Source: JBHGAV01 sp041946685 (lineage in GTDB: Bacteria > Acidobacteriota > Terriglobia > Bryobacterales > Bryobacteraceae). From it: DNA of 13,528 nt. Each line of letters starts with the position of its first letter. Position 1 is the first letter of the stretch. Below are positions 7,836 through 13,528 of this stretch, one piece after another. The position numbers and the translations under genes are program-made. Location: the NCBI GenBank assembly GCA_041946685.1, contig JBHGAV010000085.1:1-13528 (forward strand), written 5' to 3'. The notes under the pieces were generated by a model. It searched no databases. It was not told the DNA's origin and was given only the letters and a program-made list of their open reading frames with translations.

Positions 7836-8399
7836 GTGAAAGCCGGAAACGATGATCGGGCTAGACTAGTCGACCGCGAGCGGTACTTGAGGCCCTTGCT
7901 GGCCGCGGCATCGTTAACGCCTGCCGATCTCGGCAAGTCCACAGCAAATGCGCTCCACGAGTATGCACGGTTCATGCTGTTCATCGCCAAAATGCCGAGC
8001 GCAAGCTGGAACTCACCACTGATCGAGCTGTGTCGGGCTACCGAGTCTGAAGTTGCTCTTGCGCTCGGCGATCTTCCAGGCTTTGGGTGTTTGGCCAAGT
8101 GTACTCTCGGCGAGAAGGCCCATCGGCTAAAAGGCCTCTCGGCGGACAAGGTTGCGGTCGCCTCACTGGTTGATTCCGGCTTAGACTCCGCCATTGTCTT
8201 TGGGGTGCTCCCAAACGATCTTCTGGCTCTTGCAGGACTACGAGCGAGATCAGGTGCGGCGCATGGCGGCCCGGACGAGAAGCATGCTGGGGAGGGGGAA
8301 GTAGCACGGGCCCTTGCTCTCGTGCTCGGCGGTCCACAGGCGCTCTTGCCGCGCCTGGTGTCGCTGCGGAAGACGGCGGCGCGTAAGAAGCAGCTATGA
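7836..8399 (+). CDS. Small helical protein with HEPN-like RSGAAH motif
   Basis: 187 residues, not assignable to a named family with certainty. It is predicted to be mainly alpha-helical, without membrane segments. Near the C-terminus is ARSGAAHGGPDEKH, in which Arg138 and His143 have the Rx4H spacing of HEPN domains. A helix follows (ARALALVLGGPQALLPRLV), as HEPN folds usually continue. The Gly-Ala residues between them are a weaker match than RNxxAH, so the HEPN call is tentative. The GTG at 7836 is the only start after an in-frame TAG at 7815, so the length is firm. The TGA overlaps the ATG of the phosphatase-like gene (ATGA at 8396-8399), which argues for tightly coupled expression of the two products. 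It is the second protein with this motif within 1.6 kb. Confidence 0.65.
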   Translation: MKAGNDDRARLVDRERYLRPLLAAASLTPADLGKSTANALHEYARFMLFIAKMPSASWNSPLIELCRATESEVALALGDLPGFGCLAKCTLGEKAHRLKGLSADKVAVASLVDSGLDSAIVFGVLPNDLLALAGLRARSGAAHGGPDEKHAGEGEVARALALVLGGPQALLPRLVSLRKTAARKKQL

Positions 8400-8555
8400 A
8401 CGTGCTCATCGTCTGCAGCGGGAATACATGTCAAAGTCCGATGGCCGTAGCTCTCTTGGCGGGCTTGTCGTGCGAGGCGAATGTCCCAATAAGCATCGAG
8501 ACGGCGGGCTTGTATCCGGGGAGAGCGCTCGCTAGAAACGCGGAGGCGGCGCTAG
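8396..8555 (+). pseudogene. 5' part of an IS-disrupted low-molecular-weight phosphatase-like gene
   Basis: Codons 1-53 of a low-molecular-weight protein tyrosine/arginine phosphatase homologue. The phosphate-binding loop starts at residue 7: VCSGNTCQSPMA. The family signature is C-x5-R-S; here Cys7, Asn10, Thr11, Cys12 and Ser14 are kept, but Arg13, which binds the phosphate, is Gln (CAA). Thr11 is the residue found in YwlE-type arginine phosphatases. ETAGLYPG matches the family's next conserved strand. The gene is cut after CTAG at 8552-8555 by an insertion sequence. Reading into the element adds about ten foreign residues and stops at 8585-8587. The ATG overlaps the upstream stop. The rest of the gene is at 10097-10365. 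Confidence 0.88.
8552..8555. repeat. Left copy of CTAG target duplication
   Basis: CTAG immediately precedes the left inverted repeat, and the same four bases follow the right one at 10093-10096. Deleting the element and one copy restores the host reading frame, so this is a 4-bp target duplication. CTAG is itself palindromic, so the exact border could be drawn a few bases differently. Confidence 0.7.
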
Positions 8556-8576
8556 GAGTCTGTCCGAGTAATGCGT
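8556..8576 (+). repeat. Left terminal inverted repeat of the IS
   Basis: GAGTCTGTCCGAGTAA plus five more bases pairs with the reverse complement of 10072-10092 (GAGTCCGTCCGAGTAA...). Eighteen of 21 positions match; the mismatches are at positions 6, 17 and 19. Confidence 0.85.
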
Positions 8577-8591
8577 TTTCTCATTGATTCG

Positions 8592-8644
8592 CCCTCACAC
8601 GGCGACCGGCTTGCGTTATATTGCGAGCGAACCCGGTGTGAGGG
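8592..8644 (+). promoter_or_regulatory. Inverted repeat that can mask the transposase ribosome site
   Basis: CCCTCACAC at 8592-8600 is perfectly complementary to GTGTGAGGG at 8636-8644. The right arm contains AGGG, half of the AGGGAGG ribosome site (8641-8647). The left arm overlaps the predicted -35 box. Transcripts entering from the host operon would contain both arms and could hide the ribosome site, while transcripts from the element's own promoter would lack the left arm. This is the arrangement known from IS10 and IS50 to block expression by read-through; its action here is inferred. Confidence 0.5.
8594..8622 (+). promoter_or_regulatory. Predicted sigma70-type promoter of the transposase
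   Basis: A -35 box CTCACA (4 of 6 to consensus, 8594-8599) and a -10 box TATATT (5 of 6, 8617-8622) are separated by 17 bp. Initiation would fall near 8629, about 20 bases before the ATG at 8652. Confidence 0.45.
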
Positions 8645-8651
8645 AGGCCCC

Positions 8652-9977
8652 ATGGAGAAGACCTATCGCCCCTACGAGCCGGACCAGTTGCTGTTGCTGC
8701 CCCCGGCGCTGCAGGACTGGATACCGGCCGACCACGTGGTCTTCTTCCTCTCGGATGTGGTCGAGCACTTGGACCTCCGGGCCATCACCACGGTGTACGA
8801 GCAGGAGAGCCGCGGGTACCCGCCCTACCACCCGCGCATGATGGTCAAGCTCCTGCTCTACGGCTACGCGGTGGGCGTGGCCTCCTCCCGCCGGCTCGCC
8901 CAGCGCTGCCAGGAGGACGTCGCCTTCCGCGTGCTCACCGCCAACAACACGCCGGACTTCCGGACGATCAGCGACTTCCGGAAGCGCCATCTGGAGGCCC
9001 TGGAAGCCCTCTTCGTCCAGGTGCTCCGCTGCTGCCAGCGGGCCGGCTTGGTCAAGGTCGGCACCATCGCCCTGGACGGCACCAAGGTCCGGGCAAACGC
9101 CTCGAAGCACAAGGCCATGAGCTACGGCCGCATGCAGACCGAGGTCACGCGCCTCGAAACGGAGGTCCGCGACCTCCTCGCCCGGGCCGAGCGCGTGGAC
9201 GCCACGGAGGACGCCCAGCACGGCCCCGATCGCCGCGGGGACGAGCTCCCCGCCGAGCTCGCCCGCCGTACCACCCGGCTCCAGACGATCCGTACCGCCA
9301 TGGCGGCCCTGGAGGCCGAGGCCAAGGCAGCGGCGCCCTCGCCGCCCGAGGGGCCCCGGCGAGGCAAGCCGCCCAAGACGCCGCCGGGCACCGTCCCGCC
9401 GAAGACCCAACGCAACTTCACCGACCCCGACTCCCGGATCATGGTCGATGGCGACAAGGCCTTCGTCCAGGCCTACAACGCCCAGGCCGCCATGGAGGTC
9501 CACCAGGTCATCGTCGCCTGCACCGTCACCAACCAGGCCGCGGATGCGCCACACCTCCTGCCCGTAGTCGAGACCGTCCGTCAGAACACCCGCCGCCGTC
9601 CCGCCCGGGTCCTCGCCGATGCCGGCTACTGGAGTGAAGCGAACGTCACCAGCCTGCGCCGCAAGAAGATCGAACCGCTCATCGCCCCCGGCAAGGTCAA
9701 GCACGGCCCCGCGCCACCGCCACTCCGGGGCCGGATCCCCAAGGGGCTGAGCCTCCGGGACCGGATGCGCCGCACGCTCGCGACGAAACGGGGCCACGCC
9801 TTGTACGCCCGGCGGAAGGTCCTCGCCGAGCCCGTGTTCGGCCTCATCAAGCGGGCGCGGAACTTCCGCCAGTTCCTGCTCCGCGGGCTCGCCGAGGTGC
9901 AGGGCGAGTGGTCGCTCATCTGTATGGGGCACAACCTCCTGACACTCTTCCGGAGCGGGCGATGGGCCACGACGTAG
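8652..9977 (+). CDS. IS1182-family DDE transposase
   Basis: 441 residues catalysing cut and insertion of the surrounding element. The N-terminus (MEKTYRPYEPDQLLLLPPAL, then HPRMMVKLLLYGYAVGVASS and TISDFRKRH) is the DUF772-type DNA-binding region. The RNase-H-like core supplies Asp142 (IALDGTKVRANAS), Asp323 (VLADAGYWSE) and Glu393 (EPVFGLIKRARNFRQF). The stretch at about 155-265 is hydrophilic, rich in Glu, Arg and Pro and probably partly coiled coil; it separates the first Asp from the rest, as usual for the family. The C-terminus EWSLICMGHNLLTLFR is also typical. The ATG at 8652 is chosen because AGGGAGG lies four bases upstream and the homology starts there. The in-frame ATG at 8571 lies inside the terminal repeat. 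No disruption is seen. Confidence 0.93.
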   Translation: MEKTYRPYEPDQLLLLPPALQDWIPADHVVFFLSDVVEHLDLRAITTVYEQESRGYPPYHPRMMVKLLLYGYAVGVASSRRLAQRCQEDVAFRVLTANNTPDFRTISDFRKRHLEALEALFVQVLRCCQRAGLVKVGTIALDGTKVRANASKHKAMSYGRMQTEVTRLETEVRDLLARAERVDATEDAQHGPDRRGDELPAELARRTTRLQTIRTAMAALEAEAKAAAPSPPEGPRRGKPPKTPPGTVPPKTQRNFTDPDSRIMVDGDKAFVQAYNAQAAMEVHQVIVACTVTNQAADAPHLLPVVETVRQNTRRRPARVLADAGYWSEANVTSLRRKKIEPLIAPGKVKHGPAPPPLRGRIPKGLSLRDRMRRTLATKRGHALYARRKVLAEPVFGLIKRARNFRQFLLRGLAEVQGEWSLICMGHNLLTLFRSGRWATT

Positions 9978-9986
9978 GGCGGGGCG

Positions 9987-10005
9987 GCCCGGGTCGCTCC
10001 CGGGC
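9987..10005 (+). other. GC-rich hairpin downstream of the transposase
   Basis: GCCCGGG and CCCGGGC form a 7-bp perfect stem around a 5-base loop, 9 bp after the transposase stop. There is no T-run after it, so it is not a standard intrinsic terminator. It could slow transcription into the right end or serve in RNA stability. Confidence 0.4.
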
Positions 10006-10044
10006 TCCGGGCCTCGCGCACTCTCGGACCGTGATTGCACCGAT

Positions 10045-10058
10045 GTGTTACCTAACAC
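10045..10058. repeat. Subterminal 6-bp inverted repeat in the IS right end
   Basis: GTGTTA-CC-TAACAC is a perfect dyad 34 bp inside the right border, absent from the left end. It is a possible transposase-binding or structural element; nothing more can be said. Confidence 0.35.
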
Positions 10059-10071
10059 TGGAGTCGTTCTT

Positions 10072-10092
10072 ACCCGTTACTCGGACGGACTC
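10072..10092 (-). repeat. Right terminal inverted repeat of the IS
   Basis: On the minus strand it begins GAGTCCGTCCGAGTAA and pairs with 8556-8576 with three mismatches. It is followed directly by the second CTAG. Confidence 0.85.
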
Positions 10093-10096
10093 CTAG
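10093..10096. repeat. Right copy of CTAG target duplication
   Basis: Matches 8552-8555. Joining 8555 to 10097 gives the codons CTA-GTG-GAG-ATT in the host frame, which recreates the family pattern NAEAALVEIGL. Confidence 0.7.
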
Positions 10097-10365
10097 TGGA
10101 GATTGGGCTTTCGGCCCAGTCTCATCGTCCGAAAAGAGTTGATAGTGATCTTATCGCATGGGCAAACGTGATCGTGGCTGTGGACACCTTTTGCGCGAAT
10201 ACGCTGCGCGACTGGTTTCCAGATTGTCCGCAGAAGCTCTGGCCTTGTCGTAGTGACGTGCCGGACCCTCTCGTCGGCGGAAGAATGACCGACTATCGAG
10301 AGTCGCGGAACCTGCTCGAGGTCGAGATGCGGCGTGTGCTCGCATGGGCTAAAGAGAGAGCGTGA
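10097..10365 (+). pseudogene. 3' part of the IS-disrupted phosphatase-like gene
   Basis: Continues 8396-8555 in frame and ends at TGA 10363-10365; the rebuilt protein has 142 residues, normal for the family. It contains SHRPKRVDSDLIAWANVIVAVD (family helix and strand) and SDVPDPLVGGRMTDYRESR, where the Asp before Pro corresponds to the general acid of the DP loop. The absence of stops or frameshifts in either half suggests that the insertion is recent. A GTG at 10045 inside the IS could in principle start a 106-residue fragment, but that would lack the phosphate loop. The downstream mcrB gene starts 18 bp after this stop. Confidence 0.87.
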
Positions 10366-10368
10366 GGC

Positions 10369-10377
10369 GGGGAGGAG
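10369..10377 (+). promoter_or_regulatory. Strong ribosome binding site of mcrB
   Basis: GGGGAGGAG ends six bases before the GTG at 10384. It is the strongest ribosome site in the window and fixes the non-ATG start of mcrB. Confidence 0.7.
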
Positions 10378-10383
10378 TGAAGC

Positions 10384-12702
10384 GTGTGGCTACATGACAA
10401 GCTGGCCGAGAAACTCCGAGCCGTGCGGACGCAGTTGGACGGAGAGGGCAAGCTGCATTCTCAGAGGCAACTGGACGGCTTCTACGCTACGTTCCGCTCC
10501 CGGTTCGGCCCGGATCAGTTGACGAATATCGATGGCGAGGCGCTTCTCGAGACGATGCACAACAGCAGCAATCGGGATAGCCTTGTCTACTGGCTGGAGT
10601 TCAAGGATGACGAGGAATGTCCCGCAATCTTCGGCAGCATCGCAGGCGGAAGCGCTCTGAAGTTCGGCATCTACAAGCGCAAAGAGACTGGCGCGTGGAT
10701 GACGGGGGCTGCCAAGAACCAGCGGGAAATGTCAATTGAGGAGGCAATCGCAACTGCTCGAAGGAATCGCGACGAATTGCTGGCCGGTGTCCGCCTGCTT
10801 GAACAGTTGCCCGCGAACGCCGATGACGCTCAATACGCGGAGCTCCAGCGGAGCATGGAGCGCGAGGTTCCCGATCTTCACCACCTCGCGTGGGCCCACA
10901 AGTACTTCAGCCTCCTGTATCCCACCAAGCTCGACGACTATCACAGCCCGGTATACCAGCGTTTCCATTTGATCAAGCTTCTCCAGGAGCCGCCGGGAGG
11001 AGGAGAAGACGAACGCTACGCGGCTGCCGGTAGGTTCGTGACGATCGCGGCCGAGCTGGGCTGGCACCTGAACCATCTCACCCGCGTCCTGAATGAGCGC
11101 AACAAGGAGCCCTATCGCTACTGGCGCATCGGGACACGAGATGGCGGCACCGGGGAAAGCCACTGGGAGCGGATGCGGGATGGCGGGTACGTCGCCGTCG
11201 GCTGGGATGCCCTCGGAAGCTTGGCGGACCTCACCAAGGATCGGGAGTCGAAGGAGAAGCTTCGCGCCAGGATGCAAAAGCACTATCCGAACACTCCACA
11301 AGCCCTGGGTCGAAAGCTGCAGGAGGTCTTCGATTTCACGGTAACGATCGAGGAGCGGGACATCGTGCTGGCCTCCGATGGAGCCCGCGTGCTGGGGATT
11401 GGGCAAGTCACGGGTCCCTACCTTTACGACTCGGCATTACCGTTTCCGCATATGCGCCGCGTGAAGTGGCTGGCGCTCGGCGAGTGGCAGCTCCCGACGA
11501 CCGAAGGCCTGCGCACGGTAGCGCACGAATTGTACAAGTACCCAGCCAACCGGATCGAAGTGGAGCGCCGGATCCTCTTCTCGTCCCCGGTCGAGCCCGT
11601 CCCTCGTCTGCGCGAACGCAGCCCGACCATCCCAAAACTCGACGGGATCCCCGGGCGCATTCAGGCAACGCTTGAACGCAAGGGCCAAGTGATCCTGTAC
11701 GGCCCACCGGGAACCGGGAAGACCTACTGGGCGCGGCGGACGGCGTGTGAGCTCGCGGCCCTTGCGAGTGCCGGCAAACCGTTCGACCAACTCACGACCT
11801 CGGAGCAGAAGGCGCTCGTCGGCGAGACGGAGCCGGACGCTCTGGTCCGGATGTGCACATTCCATCCGGGGTACGGCTACGAAGACTTCCTGGAAGGCTA
11901 CAAGCCACACGTTGTGAACGGCCAGCTGGTCTTCGAACGCCAGATCGGCGTGTTCAAGCGGCTCTGCGAGGACGCCGAGAAGCGACCGGACGCCCGGTTC
12001 TACCTCGTGGTGGACGAGATCAATCGAGGCGACATCCCGCGCATCTTCGGCGAGCTCCTGACGCTGCTGGAGAAGGACAAGCGGAACGCCGCGGTGCTGC
12101 TTCCCCTGTCCGGCATTCCCTTCCGCGTCCCGCCAAACGTGTACTTGGTGGGCACCATGAACACGGCAGACCGGTCGATCGCCCTGCTGGATACCGCACT
12201 CCGACGACGCTTCGGCTTCGTCGAGCTGCAACCCGATCCGAACGTCCTTGGGAGTGTCGTGGTCAACGGCATCCCCCTCGGCCCCTGGCTCAGCGACCTG
12301 AACCGACGCATTCGCGAGCACCTGGGGCACGACGGGCGCAGCCTTCAGGTCGGCCATGCCTACTTGCTGGAGGCCGGAAAGCCGGTTGCCGACTTCGCCC
12401 GGCTGAGCCGGATCGTTCAGGACGACATCCTGCCATTGATCGAAGAGTACTGCTACGAGGACTTCCAGGCCCTCGTGCGCATTCTCGGCACCGGCTTCGT
12501 CGACGAAGCGACACAGCGCATCCGACAGGAGCTGTTCGAATCCGGGCAAAGAGAAGCGTTGGTGCAGGCGTTGCTCGCGCCCTGCCAGGACATCCTGGCG
12601 TCGCCCGAAGCCGTGAAGGCGGAAGCGGCGACGGTCGAGGGAAAGGAAGAGGCCGAGACGAGCGACGAGGCTGAAGAGCAGGCTGAGCAGGCCGAGCCGT
12701 GA
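10384..12702 (+). CDS. mcrB: McrB-type GTPase with EVE-like modified-base reader domain
   Basis: 772 residues, motor subunit of a type IV (modification-dependent) restriction enzyme. Residues 1-240 form an uncharacterised module that includes SIAGGSALKFGIYKRK and a helical part with HKYFSLLYPTKLDDYHSPVYQRFHL split by short turns. Residues about 246-365 look like an EVE/PUA-like domain: YWRIGTRDGG, then HWERM, GYVAVGWDALGSLADLT and VLGIGQVTGPYLY. EVE domains bind flipped modified bases. The AAA+ domain follows: Walker A GPPGTGKT with Lys446, FHPGYGYEDFLEGYKP, Walker B VVDEINRGDIPRIFGELL with Asp544-Glu545, and the McrB signature MNTADRSIALLDTALRRRF from residue 592, whose NTAD is linked to GTP preference. 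The tail is acidic (EAETSDEAEEQAEQAEP). GTG 10384 is set by GGGGAGGAG upstream. The stop overlaps the McrC start. All catalytic residues are intact. Confidence 0.93.
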   Translation: MWLHDKLAEKLRAVRTQLDGEGKLHSQRQLDGFYATFRSRFGPDQLTNIDGEALLETMHNSSNRDSLVYWLEFKDDEECPAIFGSIAGGSALKFGIYKRKETGAWMTGAAKNQREMSIEEAIATARRNRDELLAGVRLLEQLPANADDAQYAELQRSMEREVPDLHHLAWAHKYFSLLYPTKLDDYHSPVYQRFHLIKLLQEPPGGGEDERYAAAGRFVTIAAELGWHLNHLTRVLNERNKEPYRYWRIGTRDGGTGESHWERMRDGGYVAVGWDALGSLADLTKDRESKEKLRARMQKHYPNTPQALGRKLQEVFDFTVTIEERDIVLASDGARVLGIGQVTGPYLYDSALPFPHMRRVKWLALGEWQLPTTEGLRTVAHELYKYPANRIEVERRILFSSPVEPVPRLRERSPTIPKLDGIPGRIQATLERKGQVILYGPPGTGKTYWARRTACELAALASAGKPFDQLTTSEQKALVGETEPDALVRMCTFHPGYGYEDFLEGYKPHVVNGQLVFERQIGVFKRLCEDAEKRPDARFYLVVDEINRGDIPRIFGELLTLLEKDKRNAAVLLPLSGIPFRVPPNVYLVGTMNTADRSIALLDTALRRRFGFVELQPDPNVLGSVVVNGIPLGPWLSDLNRRIREHLGHDGRSLQVGHAYLLEAGKPVADFARLSRIVQDDILPLIEEYCYEDFQALVRILGTGFVDEATQRIRQELFESGQREALVQALLAPCQDILASPEAVKAEAATVEGKEEAETSDEAEEQAEQAEP

Positions 12703-13528
12703 TGGCCGATCCGCCGATCGTCCTTCGCCTATGCGAGTGGGAGCGCCGCTCGCCGGACACCGATGAGACGCTTCGGGGGGTCTTCCTGGAGGAAGCCCGG
12801 GATGTACGTGCGCTCGCCGAGCTGCTGACCGCCTCTCAGAAGATCGAGGTCCTCGAGTTGAGGCGGGGCCTCGGCATCCGGACGAGCGCCCACGTAGGGC
12901 GGGTTCAGCTTGGCCGCATCACCATCACCATCCGCCCCAAGATTCACGAGCTTCAGCTCCTGCCTCTCCTGCGGTACGCCTACGGCCTACGGGACTTCGA
13001 GCTGTACGGACGGACTGCTCACCCTGCCGAAACCTCCGGCTTGCAGGATCTCCTGCTGCTGCAGTTTGCGGCCGAGGCCGGGGAACTGGTCGCGCGCGGG
13101 CTTCATCGTCGATACGATCGTCGCGTGGGGCACCTGGCGACCCCCCAGGGCCGCATCGACTTCCGGAGCCTCGCACTTCGCCCGGTCCCCTCGGCGACCT
13201 TGCCATGCATCCACCATCCTCGGACCGAGAACTGCGTGCTCAATCGCACGCTCCTCGCCGGGCTGCGTCTCGGCGGGCGGCTCGCCGACGATGTTCCACT
13301 CCGCGGCCGATTGCGGAGCCTCGCCGCGCTCCTCGATGACGGCGTCGACGCCGTGCCGCTTCACCCCGCGCTGCTGGGGCAGGCCGGTCGCGAAAGCAGT
13401 CGGTTGACCGCGGCCTACCGGCCCGCGCTGGCGCTGATCGAGATTCTGGCGCAGTCCGGCGGCGCGGCCCTGGAGTCCAAGGAGACGCAACTGTCCCTTC
13501 CCGGCTTTCTGTTCGACATGAATCGGTT
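12702..13528 (+). CDS. mcrC: McrC nuclease subunit, N-terminal 275 residues (3' truncated by window)
   Basis: Begins at ATG 12702, overlapping the mcrB stop as TGATG, so translation is coupled and the subunits are made together; no clear ribosome site precedes it. The frame stays open to the window edge. The family pattern is visible: VGRVQLGRITITIRPKI near residues 65-81, RYAYGL, ATPQGRIDF near 145, HPRTENCVLNRTLLAGL near 180, and at the edge SLPGFLFDMNR. That last motif is the segment just before the PD-(D/E)XK catalytic core in McrC. The core itself lies beyond the window, so nuclease integrity cannot be judged. McrC stimulates the McrB GTPase and cleaves the DNA in the complex. Confidence 0.92.
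   Translation, partial: MADPPIVLRLCEWERRSPDTDETLRGVFLEEARDVRALAELLTASQKIEVLELRRGLGIRTSAHVGRVQLGRITITIRPKIHELQLLPLLRYAYGLRDFELYGRTAHPAETSGLQDLLLLQFAAEAGELVARGLHRRYDRRVGHLATPQGRIDFRSLALRPVPSATLPCIHHPRTENCVLNRTLLAGLRLGGRLADDVPLRGRLRSLAALLDDGVDAVPLHPALLGQAGRESSRLTAAYRPALALIEILAQSGGAALESKETQLSLPGFLFDMNR

Larger units (their letters stand above)
8556..10092 (+). mobile_element. Complete IS1182-type insertion sequence (1537 bp)
   Basis: The ends are 21-bp inverted repeats with 18 matches, flanked by CTAG on both sides. The single gene is a DDE transposase in the same orientation as the host operon. The noncoding ends are 96 bp (left, with promoter and hairpin) and 115 bp (right). The family is inferred from the transposase: an N-terminal DUF772-type region, a variable hydrophilic middle and a C-terminal DDE_Tnp_1_6-like end, as in IS1182. 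All three catalytic acids are present and no frameshift is seen, so the element looks recent and possibly active. Confidence 0.88.

Noticed and set aside
8571..8651. ATG at 8571 as transposase start
   Set aside because: It lies in the terminal inverted repeat, upstream of the predicted promoter; homology and ribosome site both point to 8652.
9987..10005. Intrinsic terminator after the transposase
   Set aside because: The stem is good, but the following bases (TCCGGGCCTCG) contain no T-run.
8616..10058. 480-codon minus-strand open frame opposite the transposase
   Set aside because: It mirrors high-GC codons of an obvious transposase; its translation is low-complexity (Gly, Glu, Arg, Val rich) and shows no family motif.
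10045..10365. Independent 106-codon gene after the transposase
   Set aside because: Its first 16 codons are IS right-end sequence and the rest is the C-terminus of the interrupted phosphatase-like gene, without the catalytic loop.
1..13528. tRNA, rRNA, CRISPR array or att-site repeats
   Set aside because: Reading both strands showed no cloverleaf-like gene, no regularly spaced repeats and no direct repeats flanking the cassette beyond the IS target duplication.

Overview
The window is a dense, entirely plus-strand defence island from a high-GC bacterium. GC is about 60-70% in most genes, with GTG starts, ATGA/TGATG overlaps and strong GGAGG-type ribosome sites. The sequence does not allow a firm taxonomic call. 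The GC and the style of the IS1182-type transposase would suit an environmental soil or groundwater lineage (for example deltaproteobacterial, NC10 or Rokubacteria-like); this is inference only.

Layout. (1) 2-193 is the last 63 residues of a protein with a DUF3883-like C-terminus, typical of the end of the SNF2-type helicases in DISARM-like loci. (2) 281-3346 is a large DUF1156 DNA methyltransferase with an FxGxG motif, a zinc-ribbon insert and DPPY. (3) 3356-6208 is a DUF499 P-loop ATPase. Together these three form a known type of methylase/ATPase/helicase anti-phage module. (4) 6244-8399 holds three small genes: a CBS-domain protein ending in a HEPN-type RNRLAH motif, an unrecognised protein with a PD-(D/E)XK-like GWD...QFK pattern, and a second small helical protein with an RSGAAH motif. 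(5) 8396-10365 is a low-molecular-weight phosphatase-like gene cut in two by a complete 1537-bp IS1182-type element (8556-10092). The element has 21-bp imperfect terminal repeats and a CTAG duplication. Removing it in silico with one CTAG restores an uninterrupted 142-residue protein, whose CX5R loop carries Gln in place of the catalytic Arg. (6) 10384-12702 is an McrB-type GTPase with an EVE-like modified-base reader, followed by McrC (12702 to the window edge, truncated).

How they may work together. The DUF1156/DUF499/helicase module would modify or discriminate DNA. The EVE-McrBC pair would restrict modified DNA. Between them lies a compact, partly overlapping cassette (CBS-HEPN, candidate nuclease, HEPN-like, phosphatase-like) of visibly lower GC. 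The cassette contains two potential RNases and one potential DNase, and it is the part least explained by known systems. Its last gene has been silenced by the IS, which also now stands between the upstream operon and mcrBC.

No tRNA, rRNA, CRISPR array or convincing minus-strand gene was seen. No stretch longer than 120 bp lacks a feature.
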